From: Euphorbia lathyris
Lineage: Eukaryota; Streptophyta; Magnoliopsida; Malpighiales; Euphorbiaceae
Length of the DNA: 64,000 nt
NCBI RefSeq assembly: GCF_963576675.1
Contig: NC_088915.1
Span: 90,715,501 to 90,779,500, forward strand
Direction of reading: 5' to 3'
Positions within the stretch are counted from its first letter, which is position 1. Each line of letters starts with the position of its first letter. Under the pieces are notes generated by a model that saw only the letters and a program-made list of their open reading frames with translations, had not been told where the DNA came from and ran no database searches. The position numbers and the translations under genes are program-made. This document shows positions 11,301-21,288 of this stretch, piece by piece.

Positions 11301-11677
11301 AGGGACCCCTCCCGGTCCTAGCTAAAGTGGGACCCGTAGCCTACAAACTGGATCTCCCACAGTGGATGTCATTCCACCCAGTGTTCCATATCATCAACTT
11401 AAAAGAGTATCACCCAGACACAGTAGACGACCAGCGCAACAAATCAAAGCGACCTCCAATTACAAAGAAAGCACCTGCCAGTAAAGAAGTGGAAGAAATC
11501 CTTGCAGAACGCACAGCAACGGCATGTCACCGCCGCCCTCACACAGAGTACCTTGTCAAGTGGAAAGCTCAAGGAATAGAAGAAACAAGCTGGGAGAAAG
11601 CAACCGACCTCCAACCCTTCCAACAAAAGATTGAAGACTTCATCAAAACCCGTTCGACAGGGACGTCGAACCTCTAG
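8315..11677 (+). pseudogene. pol: Chromovirus pol: protease-RT-RNase H-integrase-chromodomain
   Basis: Domains in order: aspartic protease ([11 protein letters not shown]); reverse transcriptase with a catalytic Asp in [12 protein letters not shown] and the YLDD box; RNase H with Asp (VHTDASDF), Glu (HEKELLAVV) and Asp (VKTDNTAV); integrase with a zinc-binding H...H...CLIC region; the DDE core in SLDFISSLP, VSDRDGRF and QTERFN (D-X35-E spacing); and a C-terminal chromodomain (EVEEILAERT ... YLVKWKAQG). Breaks: a one-base loss near 9,221; TGA at 9,904 and 9,952, both where CGA is expected, consistent with CpG deamination; and a one-base gain near 11,110. Chromodomains in this family are known to bind histone marks and steer integration. 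All catalytic residues I looked for remain readable. Confidence 0.88.
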
Positions 11678-11688
11678 GTGGGGGAGAG
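11676..11688 (+). promoter_or_regulatory. Polypurine tract of the chromovirus
   Basis: The purine-rich aggtgggggagag sits directly before the right LTR, where plus-strand DNA synthesis is primed in LTR retrotransposons. Confidence 0.8.
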
Positions 11689-12175
11689 TGTAAGGGGGGA
11701 TTATCTTTGTAATCAGAATATGTAATAATGGGGAGAGACTTACTCTATTGTGTTGTGGGGAGCTTAGTAATAGCCATTAGCAGTATGACTCGAGTTGGTA
11801 TAAGAAACACTATAGGGGGGAGTGACCTGTCACACTGGACAGTCACTCGGTTGTTGGTAATCTACCATCTCTAGTAGTTGCCCCCCTGCTACTACGAGAT
11901 AGGACCCGTGGTGTAACACTATTGCTTATCTATGAATAACATCATCCGCGTATTGTTCATTCTTGAGTGTTCTATATGTTATCCATGTGTGTGCGTGATT
12001 GAGATGGTTGCCCTTATGTTGGTATCGTATGTATGCTATTATATTCACTATATGTGGTTCCTATCTAACCCTTGCGTGTGACCTTTGCAGTTAGGGTGAT
12101 CTAGTTCTCTTGGCTGGCTTACTTCGGGGGAGACGAGTAAGCGTCGCACGGGCCCCGACGATAGGCCCCGTGACA
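11689..12175 (+). repeat. Right LTR of the chromovirus
   Basis: It has the same 487-bp length and the same TGTAAG...GTGACA ends as the left LTR. It is followed directly by the CTAGG target duplication. Confidence 0.92.
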
Positions 12176-12180
12176 CTAGG

Positions 12181-12480
12181 CACCGATCTAAACGAGAGAG
12201 AGAGAGAGGACCAATGGTGTCGAAAATGAGCGTTAGAGTCACCACCGCGGTTGAGAATAGCTGCGTTTAGGATGGTCGTCGGAGCCAAAGGACAACGCCG
12301 TAGAAGCTTTAGGTAGAACGGAATCTGCCCTTTTTAGGAGAAGAAAGAGAGCCGTGAGATATAGATGCGAAAGAAGGTCTCTGTAATTTGAAGAAATAAG
12401 ATATTTAGGGTTTGTTGAGTAGTATATAAATAAAAGGAAGGGCCTTAAGGTTAATGGGTTATGGGTAAATCAACATTCTC
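12181..12480 (-). promoter_or_regulatory. Possible host promoter and 5' leader (reads leftward)
   Basis: On the minus strand this stretch has a TATA-like motif (tttatatac, about 12,426-12,434), then a telo-box aaaccctaa (about 12,402-12,411) and a CT-rich leader containing (CT)n just before the retrotransposon. A TATA box with a telo-box and CT-rich leader is typical of plant housekeeping promoters. The sequence past the gypsy element, at 5,853 and below, would continue the transcript. I see no clear start codon. The promoter role is an inference. Confidence 0.4.
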
Positions 12481-12531
12481 ATTCCGTTGAAACCAACCCA
12501 TCTTGTTTCACCTTTGATTTTGGCTTAATAT

Positions 12532-13031
12532 ATTATTTGTCCTCAATTTGTTGAAAAAGTTTGATTGGCTCTTTAAATTTTTAAAGTATCCTGATAGTTC
12601 CCTCAACTTATATAAAATATTCAATTAACTTCCTAAACTTGCACAAAATGTAACAATTGATCATTCGATTGTAAAAAAATAAGTTAAATACAGAAAATGT
12701 ATTACACGCGTCTTAAAAAAAGTAAAACAATTAAGATCGGATATGCAGTTCTAATACTAGACAAGAAAAGTTTTATAGTTGAGCAAGTTATAACTTCATT
12801 TTTAATCTATTTTTAAATTATGTAATAACATTCTAAGATACGTGGAATACATCATCCGCATTTAACTTACTTTTTTTGCAACCGAATGATTAATTGATTA
12901 CATTTTACGCAAGGTAAGGGGGTTAACTTCACATTTTATCAACTTGAGAGGGTTATTGGGACACTTTGAAAGTTCAGAGAGTCAATCAAACTTTTTAGAC
13001 AAGTTCAAGGGGGCAAATGATGTATTAAGCC
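12532..13031. mobile_element. Long-TIR MITE, copy A (cttaatacatcatttg family)
   Basis: The left end ggcttaatatattatttgtcc and right end ...caaatgatgtattaagcc are reverse complements, and the inverted similarity extends over about 200 bp per arm. There is no coding capacity. The same family occurs at 14,279-14,774 and, split by a LINE, at 16,976-18,438. Confidence 0.8.
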
Positions 13032-13043
13032 TTTTATTTTTTT

Positions 13044-14265
13044 AGGATAAGGTACAAAAATAGCCCTAACGTAGATAGTCAAAAGTAATAATACCTCTAA
13101 CGTTAAAAATGGTACAATTAAGGACCCAACGTTAACAACTTGGTTCAATTTTAACTCCACTAACAGATCTCCTTTAACACTGTTAGAATCTCTGTTTAGT
13201 TTTAACCTAATTATCTTTTATACCCTTATCATCTTCATCCTATCTTCATCCTATTCGTGAAAACGTAAAGAATAAAACATCTAACTGTCTAAAAACTTTT
13301 ACAAATCTCTTAATTCATCTCACCTGGATTTAACTCCACTCTTTTTCAATTCAATTCTTTTCCTTTCCATACAGTTCACCCTTTCAAAATTTGATGTCCA
13401 TTGATGACCTTCAATCAGGACTTAAGATGAAAGGGGCATATGAATCGACAAAAAATGTCTTCCAATTGAAGGCTCACAGAGGATGAATTTAACAACGCCG
13501 TAAACACCACCTAGATGAAGAGAGATACAAATTAAACCGTTGAGAGACCCGACGATATCATACGAGCAAGAGGGATTAGGATCTAGAGGTAGATCGAGTA
13601 ACATGGACAAAAAATAATCTTGATTGTAAAAAACATTAACAGTCTTCCATTTTTTTTATCAAGAATATCTGATTGATGCAGCAAAAAGTTGGGGATTTTT
13701 TGAAGATGGGTTAAAATTAAATTAACATTTATAATCAGAGAATATAATGATTTTCAGACCCACCTGTACTTCCAGATTATGGATTTCATCAACAGCTTCA
13801 GCAATATATCTCTTATTATTTCTGGTAAAGATTTCGCCATGGCACAAAGATTTGGGATTATACAAATAATAGTCTAAGTTTCCAACACAATCATAGTGAA
13901 GTTTAGGGAAAGAAAAGCCATCGAAATGAAAAAAAAAAAGTGGAATGAAATTGATAGATGGGATGAAAGGAAAGAATAAGAGATTTGAAAGAAGATTTTG
14001 GATAAAGTTAGATTTGAGATTTTTGACGTTTCAAGTGATGAAGATGAAGGTTATAAAAGACAATTAGCTATTTTAATCCCATGGAATTTATTAAGCTGGA
14101 AAAATTTACACTAACGGAAATTTTAACTACAATAAAGGAAATCTGTTAGTTTGGTTAAAATTGGACCAAGTTATAAACATTAGGTCCTCAATTGTACCAT
14201 TTTTAACGTTAAGGGTATTATTGCTCTTGGCCGTCTACGTTAGGGGTATTTTTATACCTTATCCC
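13044..14265. mobile_element. Mutator-type element carrying an F-box gene fragment
   Basis: Terminal inverted repeats of about 110 bp (starting aggataaggtacaaa; right end ...taccttatccc) bound a 1.2-kb element. The 9-mer TATTTTTTT flanks both ends (13,035-13,043 and 14,266-14,274). A 9-bp duplication and long TIRs are Mutator hallmarks, though this flank is low complexity. The interior has no transposase but holds a minus-strand F-box gene remnant, so it fits the Pack-MULE class of gene-capturing elements. Confidence 0.75.
13422..13840 (-). pseudogene. F-box / F-box-associated gene fragment
   Basis: On the minus strand an ATG at 13,838-13,840 opens MAKSLPEIIRDILLKLL, an F-box start (LP...I...IL.KL..KS). 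It runs to a candidate AG/GTGGG splice donor near 13,763. Further left, from about 13,610, the frame has DIVGSLNGLICIS and a KFILCEPSIGR segment, matching the start of the F-box-associated region that normally follows, then a stop at 13,422. The C-terminal kelch/FBA repeats are missing. A functional protein would be an SCF ubiquitin-ligase substrate adaptor. This copy lacks most of the substrate-binding part and lies inside the TIR element, so it is a captured fragment. Confidence 0.7.
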
Positions 14266-14278
14266 TATTTTTTTTCTT

Positions 14279-14774
14279 GGCTTAATACATCATTTGTCCC
14301 CTTGAATTTGTCCAAAAAGCTTGATTGGCTTTCTAAACTTTTAAAGTGTCCCAATAGCTCTATCAACTTGCTTAAAATATTAAGTTAACCCCTTGAACTT
14401 GAATAAAATTTAATTAATTGATCACTCGATTTCAAAAAAGTAAATTAAATGCGAAAGATGTATTCCACGCATCTTAGAATGTTATTACATAATTCAAAAA
14501 TAGAATAAAAAATGAAGTTGTTACTTGTTTAACTATAAAATTTGTCTTCGCTAATATTAAAATCATATACTCCCGATCTTTGTCGTTTTACTTTTTTTTA
14601 GATGCGGGTAATACATCTTTCGCATTTAACTTGATTTTTTTAACCGAGTGATCAACTGATTACATTTTGTGCAAGTTTAGAAAGCTAATTGAACATTTTA
14701 TGCAAATTGATTCAGAAGACCAATCAAACTTTTTTTTTTTTGGATAAGTTCAAGGTGAAATGATGTATTAATCC
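14279..14774. mobile_element. Long-TIR MITE, copy B
   Basis: It begins ggcttaatacatcatttgtc and ends gaaatgatgtattaatcc. It has the same structure and nearly the same length as 12,532-13,031. The two copies sit on either side of the F-box-bearing Mutator element, only 4-13 bp beyond its flanks. Confidence 0.8.
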
Positions 14775-14930
14775 TTTTTATCTTTCTTTCCTAGCCGAAT
14801 TAGTAAGAGTTGAAACTTTTTTTTATTGTTTTATGGAAAGGTTTAAAATACTTAGTTGTGTATAGTTTAGGTGCTAACTATATATGATTTTTATATTAAT
14901 TTCAATATGTGTAGCCACATTATACATGTG

Positions 14931-15010
14931 TTTTTTTTTTTTGGTACAATGGAAACTAGATCAACGCAGACACTGACGGACCAGAGCTCAAAGTCCGGAG
15001 GAGCTCACTA
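14931..15010 (-). mobile_element. Short LINE/SINE-like tail with poly(T) on + strand
   Basis: A 12-base T-run followed by about 65 bp of GC-richer sequence (ggtacaatggaaactagatc, then gagctcaaagtccggagg) contrasts with the AT-rich surroundings. Read on the minus strand it ends in poly(A), like a severely 5'-truncated non-LTR element. I could not identify a convincing target duplication. Confidence 0.4.
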
Positions 15011-15160
15011 CATGAAGATTTTTTTTCTTAATAACTACTTAAGGCTTTGATTCATATTAGTTAAATCAAAATTTTCAAATTTTTTATAATGTAAGGGTAA
15101 ATTTGATCTTAATTGGAAACGTTAAGGTGCAAAACAACTGAGCTTCAATATAAAGTAATG

Positions 15161-15500
15161 ATAAGGTGCAAAAATAACGTAACGTTTACACCTAAAAACA
15201 ATTTTACTCTTAACGTCTAAAATTGTGCAATTTTACCCTTAATGTTGGCAGCCAATAGCAATTTTACCCCTAACATTGACAAGTTTGGTCAGTTGTATAA
15301 ATTATTCATCAAATTGTCTTCTCGGTCACGAATCTTGTCATCTAAACTTCACACATATGTGTCATTTTATCATCAGTTAGTAACATATCACAAATATATG
15401 ATTAAACGTGAATTTTTTTTAAAAATATATTGTATTTTATTACTCATTAGGGGTAAAATTACTCATGTCTGTACACGTTAGAGGTATTTCTATACTTTAT
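15161..15500. mobile_element. MITE of the ataaggtgcaaaaata family
   Basis: Both ends (ataaggtgcaaaaataac and ...gaggtatttctatactttat) and the internal motif 'aattttaccc(t/c)taacgtt' define a family with further copies at 16,424-16,766, at 19,610-22,143 (interrupted) and a fragment at 58,020-58,160. There is no coding sequence. The region 15,510-16,060 beyond it is AT-rich with no gene seen. Confidence 0.7.
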
Positions 15501-16066
15501 CCCTATAAATTAATATTACTAATTAAGAGCTAAGATACAAATAATCAATTTAAACTAAAAAATACAATTAAAAATAATAAAAGACTTCAGTGCCTTAGAG
15601 TATCTCTAATAGCCTCTTAATATGACTCTTAAGTTAAAATTTAAGGAGGAAGAGTTAAAAACCAGTTTCAACAGCGTCTTAGTGCCTCCTAGATTCATTT
15701 TTTATTAATAATTTATTATTAAGAGATTTCTCTCCTTTCACTATTGTTAAATATAACCATCATTAATAATTTTAATCATAAAATAATAAAAAATAAATGA
15801 ATATAAAAAGTATTATTGGAAATGATATTTTAGTCACTTTTAAATCACGAAAAGTCAATTATTTACATTATTTGCAGAGAGTGCACTGCTATTGGAAATG
15901 CTGTTATTCCTCTTCTTATTTTATCCGACTACATCGTCATTTTAGAGGGGGCCATCTCTTCATGCTTGCAATTAACAAAGTAGTCCTTTTTTCGCTCATT
16001 GTTATTTGTTGCTGTTTCAAAATCACAAACTAATCCTTCTCATTTTGTTTAAAACGGTTGATTAGG

Positions 16067-16969
16067 AGGGTGTTTGTTTCAACTTTTCGGAGGAGCGTTT
16101 AGCGTTTCACTCCAAACCGCAGGAAATATAGCGTTTGGTTAGGTTTATATAACCGTAGCGTTTAGCACTTTCTCTGGAAACTGCAGCGTTTTAGAGCGTT
16201 TCACGAAAAGCTCTTATTTGTAGCTTTTCATAAACAGATGTTTGCAGTTAGTTGTTATTGACAGAATTATCCTTCTTATTTTCACAAAATATGTTTATTC
16301 TTTAACATTATTTATATTTCTACAACATAATTACTAAAAAACAAGATTTTATTGCGTTTAATAAATTTTTTATATAGATTATTTTTTATTAATTTGTGTA
16401 ACACATTTTTTTATTTTATAATAGGATAAGGTGTAAAAAATACCATAATATTTTCTTTCGTACAAGTTGGACAAAAAAATTCTGATATTTCATCGAATTT
16501 ATATATATTAATTTTTAATTTTATTATTAAATCATAAAAAAATATGAAATATCTTTTTTAGAACTACTGGTATGTGCAATTGGTGTATAATAAGATATAA
16601 AATATCTATGTTTTCTAATAATATCTGAAATCGACCCAACTTGCCAATATGAGATGTAAAATTGTTCTTAACTGTCAGCGTTATGGGTAAAATTGCACCA
16701 TTTTAGACATTAAGAGTAAAATTATTTCTAATTGTAAACGTTATGTGCATATTTTCACATTTTTCCTTTTATAATTTCATCGTTTATTAATTTAAAACAT
16801 ATCCATTTTAGACATTTTAAATCCGAACAGCAACAGTTCAATATAATTTTACCAAACACTAGTAATTAAACAGCTAATAACAAACAGCTAACAGCTTACT
16901 GCAACTACAAACAGCTAACAGCAACCGCAACAGCTATTAGCTAACAGTTGAACCAAACAGGTCCTAGGT
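16067..16969. mobile_element. TIR element (ggtgtttgtttcaac family) with a nested MITE
   Basis: The left end gagggtgtttgtttcaact and right end gttgaaccaaacaggtcct are imperfect inverted repeats, with subterminal 'aacagctaacag' motifs on the right. A MITE of the ataaggtgc family is nested at 16,424-16,766. The superfamily is uncertain because I could not fix a target duplication. Confidence 0.55.
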
Positions 16970-17115
16970 ATTTGAACTTTCAAAATATTCTAATAATCCT
17001 CTCAATTTATATAAAGTGTCCAAATTATATAAAATATAATCAATTAATTATAAAAATGTAAGTTAAATATGAAAGATATATTGTACTCGTTTAAAAAAAT
17101 GATCAACTTGGTTTT

Positions 17116-18208
17116 TTTTTGGTAGGAACAGAAAAAGAAGAAAAAAAACAAAAACAAAAACAAAAACAAAAAAACCTAACCTAGGATTAGCCTAGGGAAG
17201 CTAACCCCCACCACATCTTCAAAAAGAAGAGAAGAAAGATAATCAGGAGGATAAGAAAAGGTCGTGACGCCTAACATCCCCTCATGACCAGCAGCCGTCA
17301 AACGATCCGCTACCCGGTTCTGTTCTCTGAAGATATGGCTGAAATTTATGAAATCAAAGGAAGAGCAAAATCTTCTAATACCTTTGATTAGATTTTGGCT
17401 ATTTAAACAAATAACATTATTATCGGAAATCATTTTGATAGCCTCAAGGTTGTCAGATTCTACAATCAACTTCTTCAAACCCAGACTCTTGGCAAGTTTA
17501 AGGCCAGAAAAAATCCCTCAAAGCTCAGCCGAAAAGGACGAACCCAAGCCCAGATTCTGAGCAAACCCAGACAACCAGGCACCCTCATCATCTCTCAAAA
17601 CACCTCCTGCAGCAATCTTACCATCCTCAAGGCAAGAACCATCTGTGTTTAATTTCACCACCCCTTCCCTAGGCCTGCACCAACCAAGGAGGTGAACAGT
17701 CTTCTTCTGGGTCGACCTAGCAAGAGAATCTCCTTTGAAGCTATCAGTAATATTGAATAATTTTTCCGAGAAGAACTCAACTAAATTAGGAATAGAAACA
17801 GTTTTCTTTCCAAAGATCTCCTTATTCCCCCACTTCCAAATCTGGTGACAGACAATAACAAAGAAAATATCACCATGCTCAAGGTTAGCCAATAACTTCC
17901 CACTAACTCCATCAATAAACCAGTCATGATCAGAGTGAGCCAATAAAGTAGAAAGCAGGTGGTGAGGGAGAACTTTTCTCCATACCTCTTTACTCCTAGT
18001 ATAGTCCCTAAAAGCATGGCAAATAATTTCAACATGCTCTCTGCATCTGCTGCAAGCACCTGAATCCACCAGATGCTGTCTATTTCTATCCGAATTAGTG
18101 AGCAGCCTATCCTTAACACCAAGCCACAGAAAGCTCCTAATGCGGTAAGAAATTTTTAAAGCCCAAATAATTTTCCAAACTTCAAAGTGAGGACCCGTCC
18201 CATTTTAT
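17116..18208 (-). mobile_element. 5'-truncated LINE with 17-bp TSD
   Basis: The 17-mer atgatcaacttggtttt is present at 17,099-17,115 and 18,209-18,225. Between them lies a minus-strand LINE tail whose 3' end is an A-rich tract (T-run on the plus strand near 17,111-17,120). The long target duplication, A-tail and 5' truncation together show target-primed reverse transcription. Confidence 0.9.
17176..18195 (-). pseudogene. LINE zf-RVT and RNase H-like domains
   Basis: The minus-strand frame has the zinc-binding region that follows plant LINE reverse transcriptases (FLWLGVKDRLLTN, CSRCREHVEIICHAF), then an RNase H-like domain with Asp in KLNTDGSCL, Glu in FSAEL and Asp in VESDNLEA. One in-frame TGA follows SAEL, where a close relative at 56.65 kb has TGG. 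The C-terminus is VSFPRLILG. The reverse transcriptase and endonuclease are missing through truncation. A related copy lies at 56,625-57,051 and a small tail at 55,376-55,420. Confidence 0.85.
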
Positions 18209-18626
18209 ATGATCAACTTGGTTTTAATATTAGATAATGTAGTTTTTACAATTGATCAAGTAAAAAATTTACTTTCTAATATGTTTTAATTTTTATCTGA
18301 GTTATAGTAATACATTTTATTTTTTTTTACAAACGAGTAATTAATTAATTATATTTTACAAAAATTCATGTGATTAACTAGATATTTTTATGTAAATTGA
18401 TTAGACTATTAGGATAATTAAAGGATGAATAAAACCTTTTACAATTTCAAAAATCAAATAAAGTTTTGGGACCACCCTAATTTTATTCTATCATGTGAAC
18501 TCCAACCATTTCCTGCCATAACACATAATATTGTACTATAAGTCAAAGAGAATTTGGTAAATAAATAGATCAAATTTTAGTAAAGGTAAAAACTAACATG
18601 AGACCCCTAATTTTTAATATCTTTTA

Positions 18627-19175
18627 GGGTAATTAATTTATTAGTCTCTATATTTTGATAAAACACACTGTTTAGTCCCTGTATTTTCATAAACACATGG
18701 TAAGGTCCCTAACCTTTTTTTCAATGAACTATTTAGTCCTTCCTTCTGTTTGTTAGATTTTTTTACCGTTTATGACTTCGGAAATGACTAAATTACCTTT
18801 TACTATTTACCTTCAAACTTTAGAAGAGAAAATCCAATTTAAAAGAAGAAGCTATTTGTATGGAGAACAAGAAAAAGAAAAGACCCAATGCTTACGAATT
18901 TGAACGATTAAGAAGAAAATAAAAAAGAAGAACACTGAAAGTTGATTTCAGATGCATTAGAGTTTAAAGGAAAGGAAAAGAAGAACGCAAATCCAAATTG
19001 ACTAACAAAATCTTTATGAGAGTCTAACAACAGGGACTAAACAGTTCACCAAGAAAAACGTTAGGGACTAAACAGTTCATCGTGAAAAAGGTTAGGGACT
19101 TTATTATGTGTTTTTGAAAATACAGGGACTAAACAGTATTTTGTCAAAATATAGGGACTAATAAATTAATTACCC
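18627..19175. mobile_element. Mutator-like long-TIR MITE (gggactaaacagt family)
   Basis: Arms of over 100 bp with the repeated motif agggactaaacagt are inverted copies, from gggtaattaatttattagt to ...aataaattaattaccc. The 9-mers tatctttta (18,618-18,626) and tatttttta (19,176-19,184) flank it and differ at one base, fitting a Mutator-type duplication. The middle (18,830-19,010) is purine-rich and not recognised. Confidence 0.7.
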
Positions 19176-20534
19176 TATTTTTTATTGCATCTTTGGTTTT
19201 TTATTTAGATATATTAAACCTTTAATTTTTTTATTGTTTTTAATCATATTAAGCTCTTACCGACTAAAAATCAATTTTACATATAAAACTCAATTTTGTT
19301 ATTCATTTCAACTCTATTTGAAATTTGTAATTTTCACAGTTTAAAAGTAGTTTTTGATATGTATAGTATAGCAACAGGGAAATTGTGAAAACCTTAATTT
19401 AAATCGTAAAAAATATAATTTCATACACAAATAAAATGAATAACATATTTTTAATTGAATTAAATGTTCACAACTAACTAATTTACCAAGTAGGGGCTTA
19501 ATAGGATTGGTTTTTTATTACTACATCGCATTAGTGCTAAACACTTCAACTCTAATCTGTATACTGTTTTTATAAGTCACGTATCACTTAAAATAAAATA
19601 TTATACGGATCAGGAAGATTCACACATAAAGTACCCTTAACGATTTACAACCATGAACAATTTTACTTTTAACGTTTAAAATGATACAACTTTACCCTTA
19701 ATGTTGGTAGCAAAGATCAATTTTATCCCTAACGTTGTCAAGTTAAATCAATTTGAGAAATAATTAATCAAGTCTTTTAGGTCACAGATCTTGTCATCTA
19801 CACTTTAAATATGAGTTATTTTATCACTCATTCGTAACAGGTGATAAACATGCGATTAGATGTGGAAAATTTTAAAAAATATACTATCTTTTATATGAAC
19901 TAGTCTGAGACCCGTGCAATGCACGAGCTTTTCTTTTCTATATATATTTTTTTCAATTAATCGTGTTATATATTTAAAATTCTTCATATATTTTTTATAT
20001 GAAAATTGTATACATTTCATTTTTCATTGATTATATATTTTCTAATTTGGTTAAGATATAAGAATTTTTTACCACACTTTGGTTTTAACTCTAAAAACAA
20101 CCACATAATTTGATCATGCACATAAATTGATCATGCTAAGACAATCTAAATGCATAGTATTATAATAGATATAATAGAATTAGAGCTCATTTAATTCTCA
20201 TTTGTAACTCTTTTGATCATATTTTACTTCAAAATTTGGATTGAAGAAAAAAAATTTCACCTCTCAAAGACTAAATCACCTAAATAAATCCACAAAAATT
20301 AGTATATCTAGTTCGTCACTAACTGAAAACATCTATTCACAAATCAAATTAGTACCTGATACACGCAACCTTTGTAAGTTAACATAGCATTATGTATTAA
20401 TATATTTGACCATGAAACACTGCATACATAATAATAACAAATAATTTTTCCAAAAATGAAAATCATACACACCCACAAAATTCCGAGGTTACATGAAAGT
20501 TTAAAATTACATTTAAACCATGGCTACGACATTA

Positions 20535-20770
20535 AAATTATAAAATGTAACTGGAAGGTTGAACAATTCGCCTAATTCTATTTTCCCATCTTTGACATTG
20601 GAAGTGAAAGATCCTCAACTCTGATCTCCATTCTCCCATTGAAGCAATAGAGATTCTGCAGATTTCAGAGACTGGGATGGGGGCCAAGGCTTGATTTCCT
20701 GTATATGAATGAGGTAAACAACCTCTACCGAATTACCCTTTTGGTTCTTTGATCTCAATCCTAAAACCAT
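20535..20770 (-). pseudogene. NT-C2 (EEIG1/EHBP1 N-terminal) gene first-exon fragment
   Basis: The minus-strand ATG at 20,768-20,770 opens MVLGLRSKNQKGNSVEV and continues with YLIHIQEIKPWPPSQSL and LLLQWENGDQS. These match what I recall of the N-terminal C2-type domain in plant EEIG1/EHBP1-like proteins. A TGA at 20,615-20,617 interrupts it; the frame then continues as GKIELGELFNLPV to about 20,555. Upstream (up to about 21,900) there is a CT-rich leader with a candidate intron (AAAG/GTACAA to TTTTTCAG just before the ATG), so promoter-proximal gene sequence appears to have been captured too. The domain is thought to act in membrane or cytoskeletal anchoring. The rest of the gene is absent. 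Confidence 0.6.
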
Positions 20771-21118
20771 TTTTCCTGAAAAATCTCAGTGTTTCTCGTC
20801 TTGCTGGATCTGAACAACCGATGAAGATCGGTCTACAATGGTCAAATTTCATAAATTATAAGTCAATGCAAAAAACAACAGTTCATGTCAATGTTAAATG
20901 TGCATAACAAAGCAGAAAATCACAATAGAGACAAAGAAAGCTTGAATTATTATGGAGAACATAAGTACAATTCAACATAGGACTGTAATATGAAGTTCAA
21001 TTAATAAAAATAGGAAGAAAAAGGGTAAAGTTTGCTTATATAAGAAAGAACAGAAAGAGTTACAACTTTATAAAGAAAACCCATTGACACAATTATCATT
21101 CTTTGCTTTTATATCATA

Positions 21119-21288
21119 TAATCATATGAAATATGTAGATCATATAACACCTTATGACACGACAACCCGTTTTAACACCCTAATCATATGAAATATGTAG
21201 TTTATATAACACATTATGACATGACCATCCGTTTTAATGCCCTAATCATACGAAATATGTAGATCATGTGACACATCAACCCGTTTTT
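21119..21288. repeat. Three tandem 62-bp repeats inside the Helitron
   Basis: Copies starting taatcatatgaaatatgtag begin at about 21,119, 21,181 and 21,243 (the last shortened), each containing a 'cccgtttt' block. They differ at several positions. Internal short tandem repeats are common in non-autonomous Helitrons. Confidence 0.75.

Larger units (their letters stand above)
5859..12175 (+). mobile_element. Ty3/gypsy chromovirus, two 487-bp LTRs, TSD CTAGG
   Basis: This is a structurally complete LTR retrotransposon. It has 487-bp LTRs (5,859-6,345 and 11,689-12,175), a tRNA-iMet-type primer site, gag, protease, reverse transcriptase, RNase H, integrase and a C-terminal chromodomain, then a purine tract (aggtgggggagag) before the right LTR. 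The 5-bp target duplication CTAGG is at 5,854-5,858 and 12,176-12,180. By eye the LTRs differ at about three positions. Despite that, the coding region has four in-frame stops and two frameshifts, so this copy cannot make its proteins by ordinary translation. The domain order with integrase after RT/RNase H and a chromodomain defines the chromovirus branch; I do not assign a clade. Confidence 0.92.
16976..18438. mobile_element. Long-TIR MITE, copy C, split by a LINE
   Basis: Sequence like the interior and right arm of the 12,532-13,031 family occurs at 16,976-17,115 and 18,209-18,438. The two parts rejoin exactly once the LINE and one copy of its 17-bp target duplication are removed. The left terminus is missing. 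Confidence 0.65.

Noticed and set aside
14161..14388. 75-residue ORF as a small gene
   Set aside because: It runs through the right TIR of the Mutator-type element into the next MITE, so it is a chance frame.
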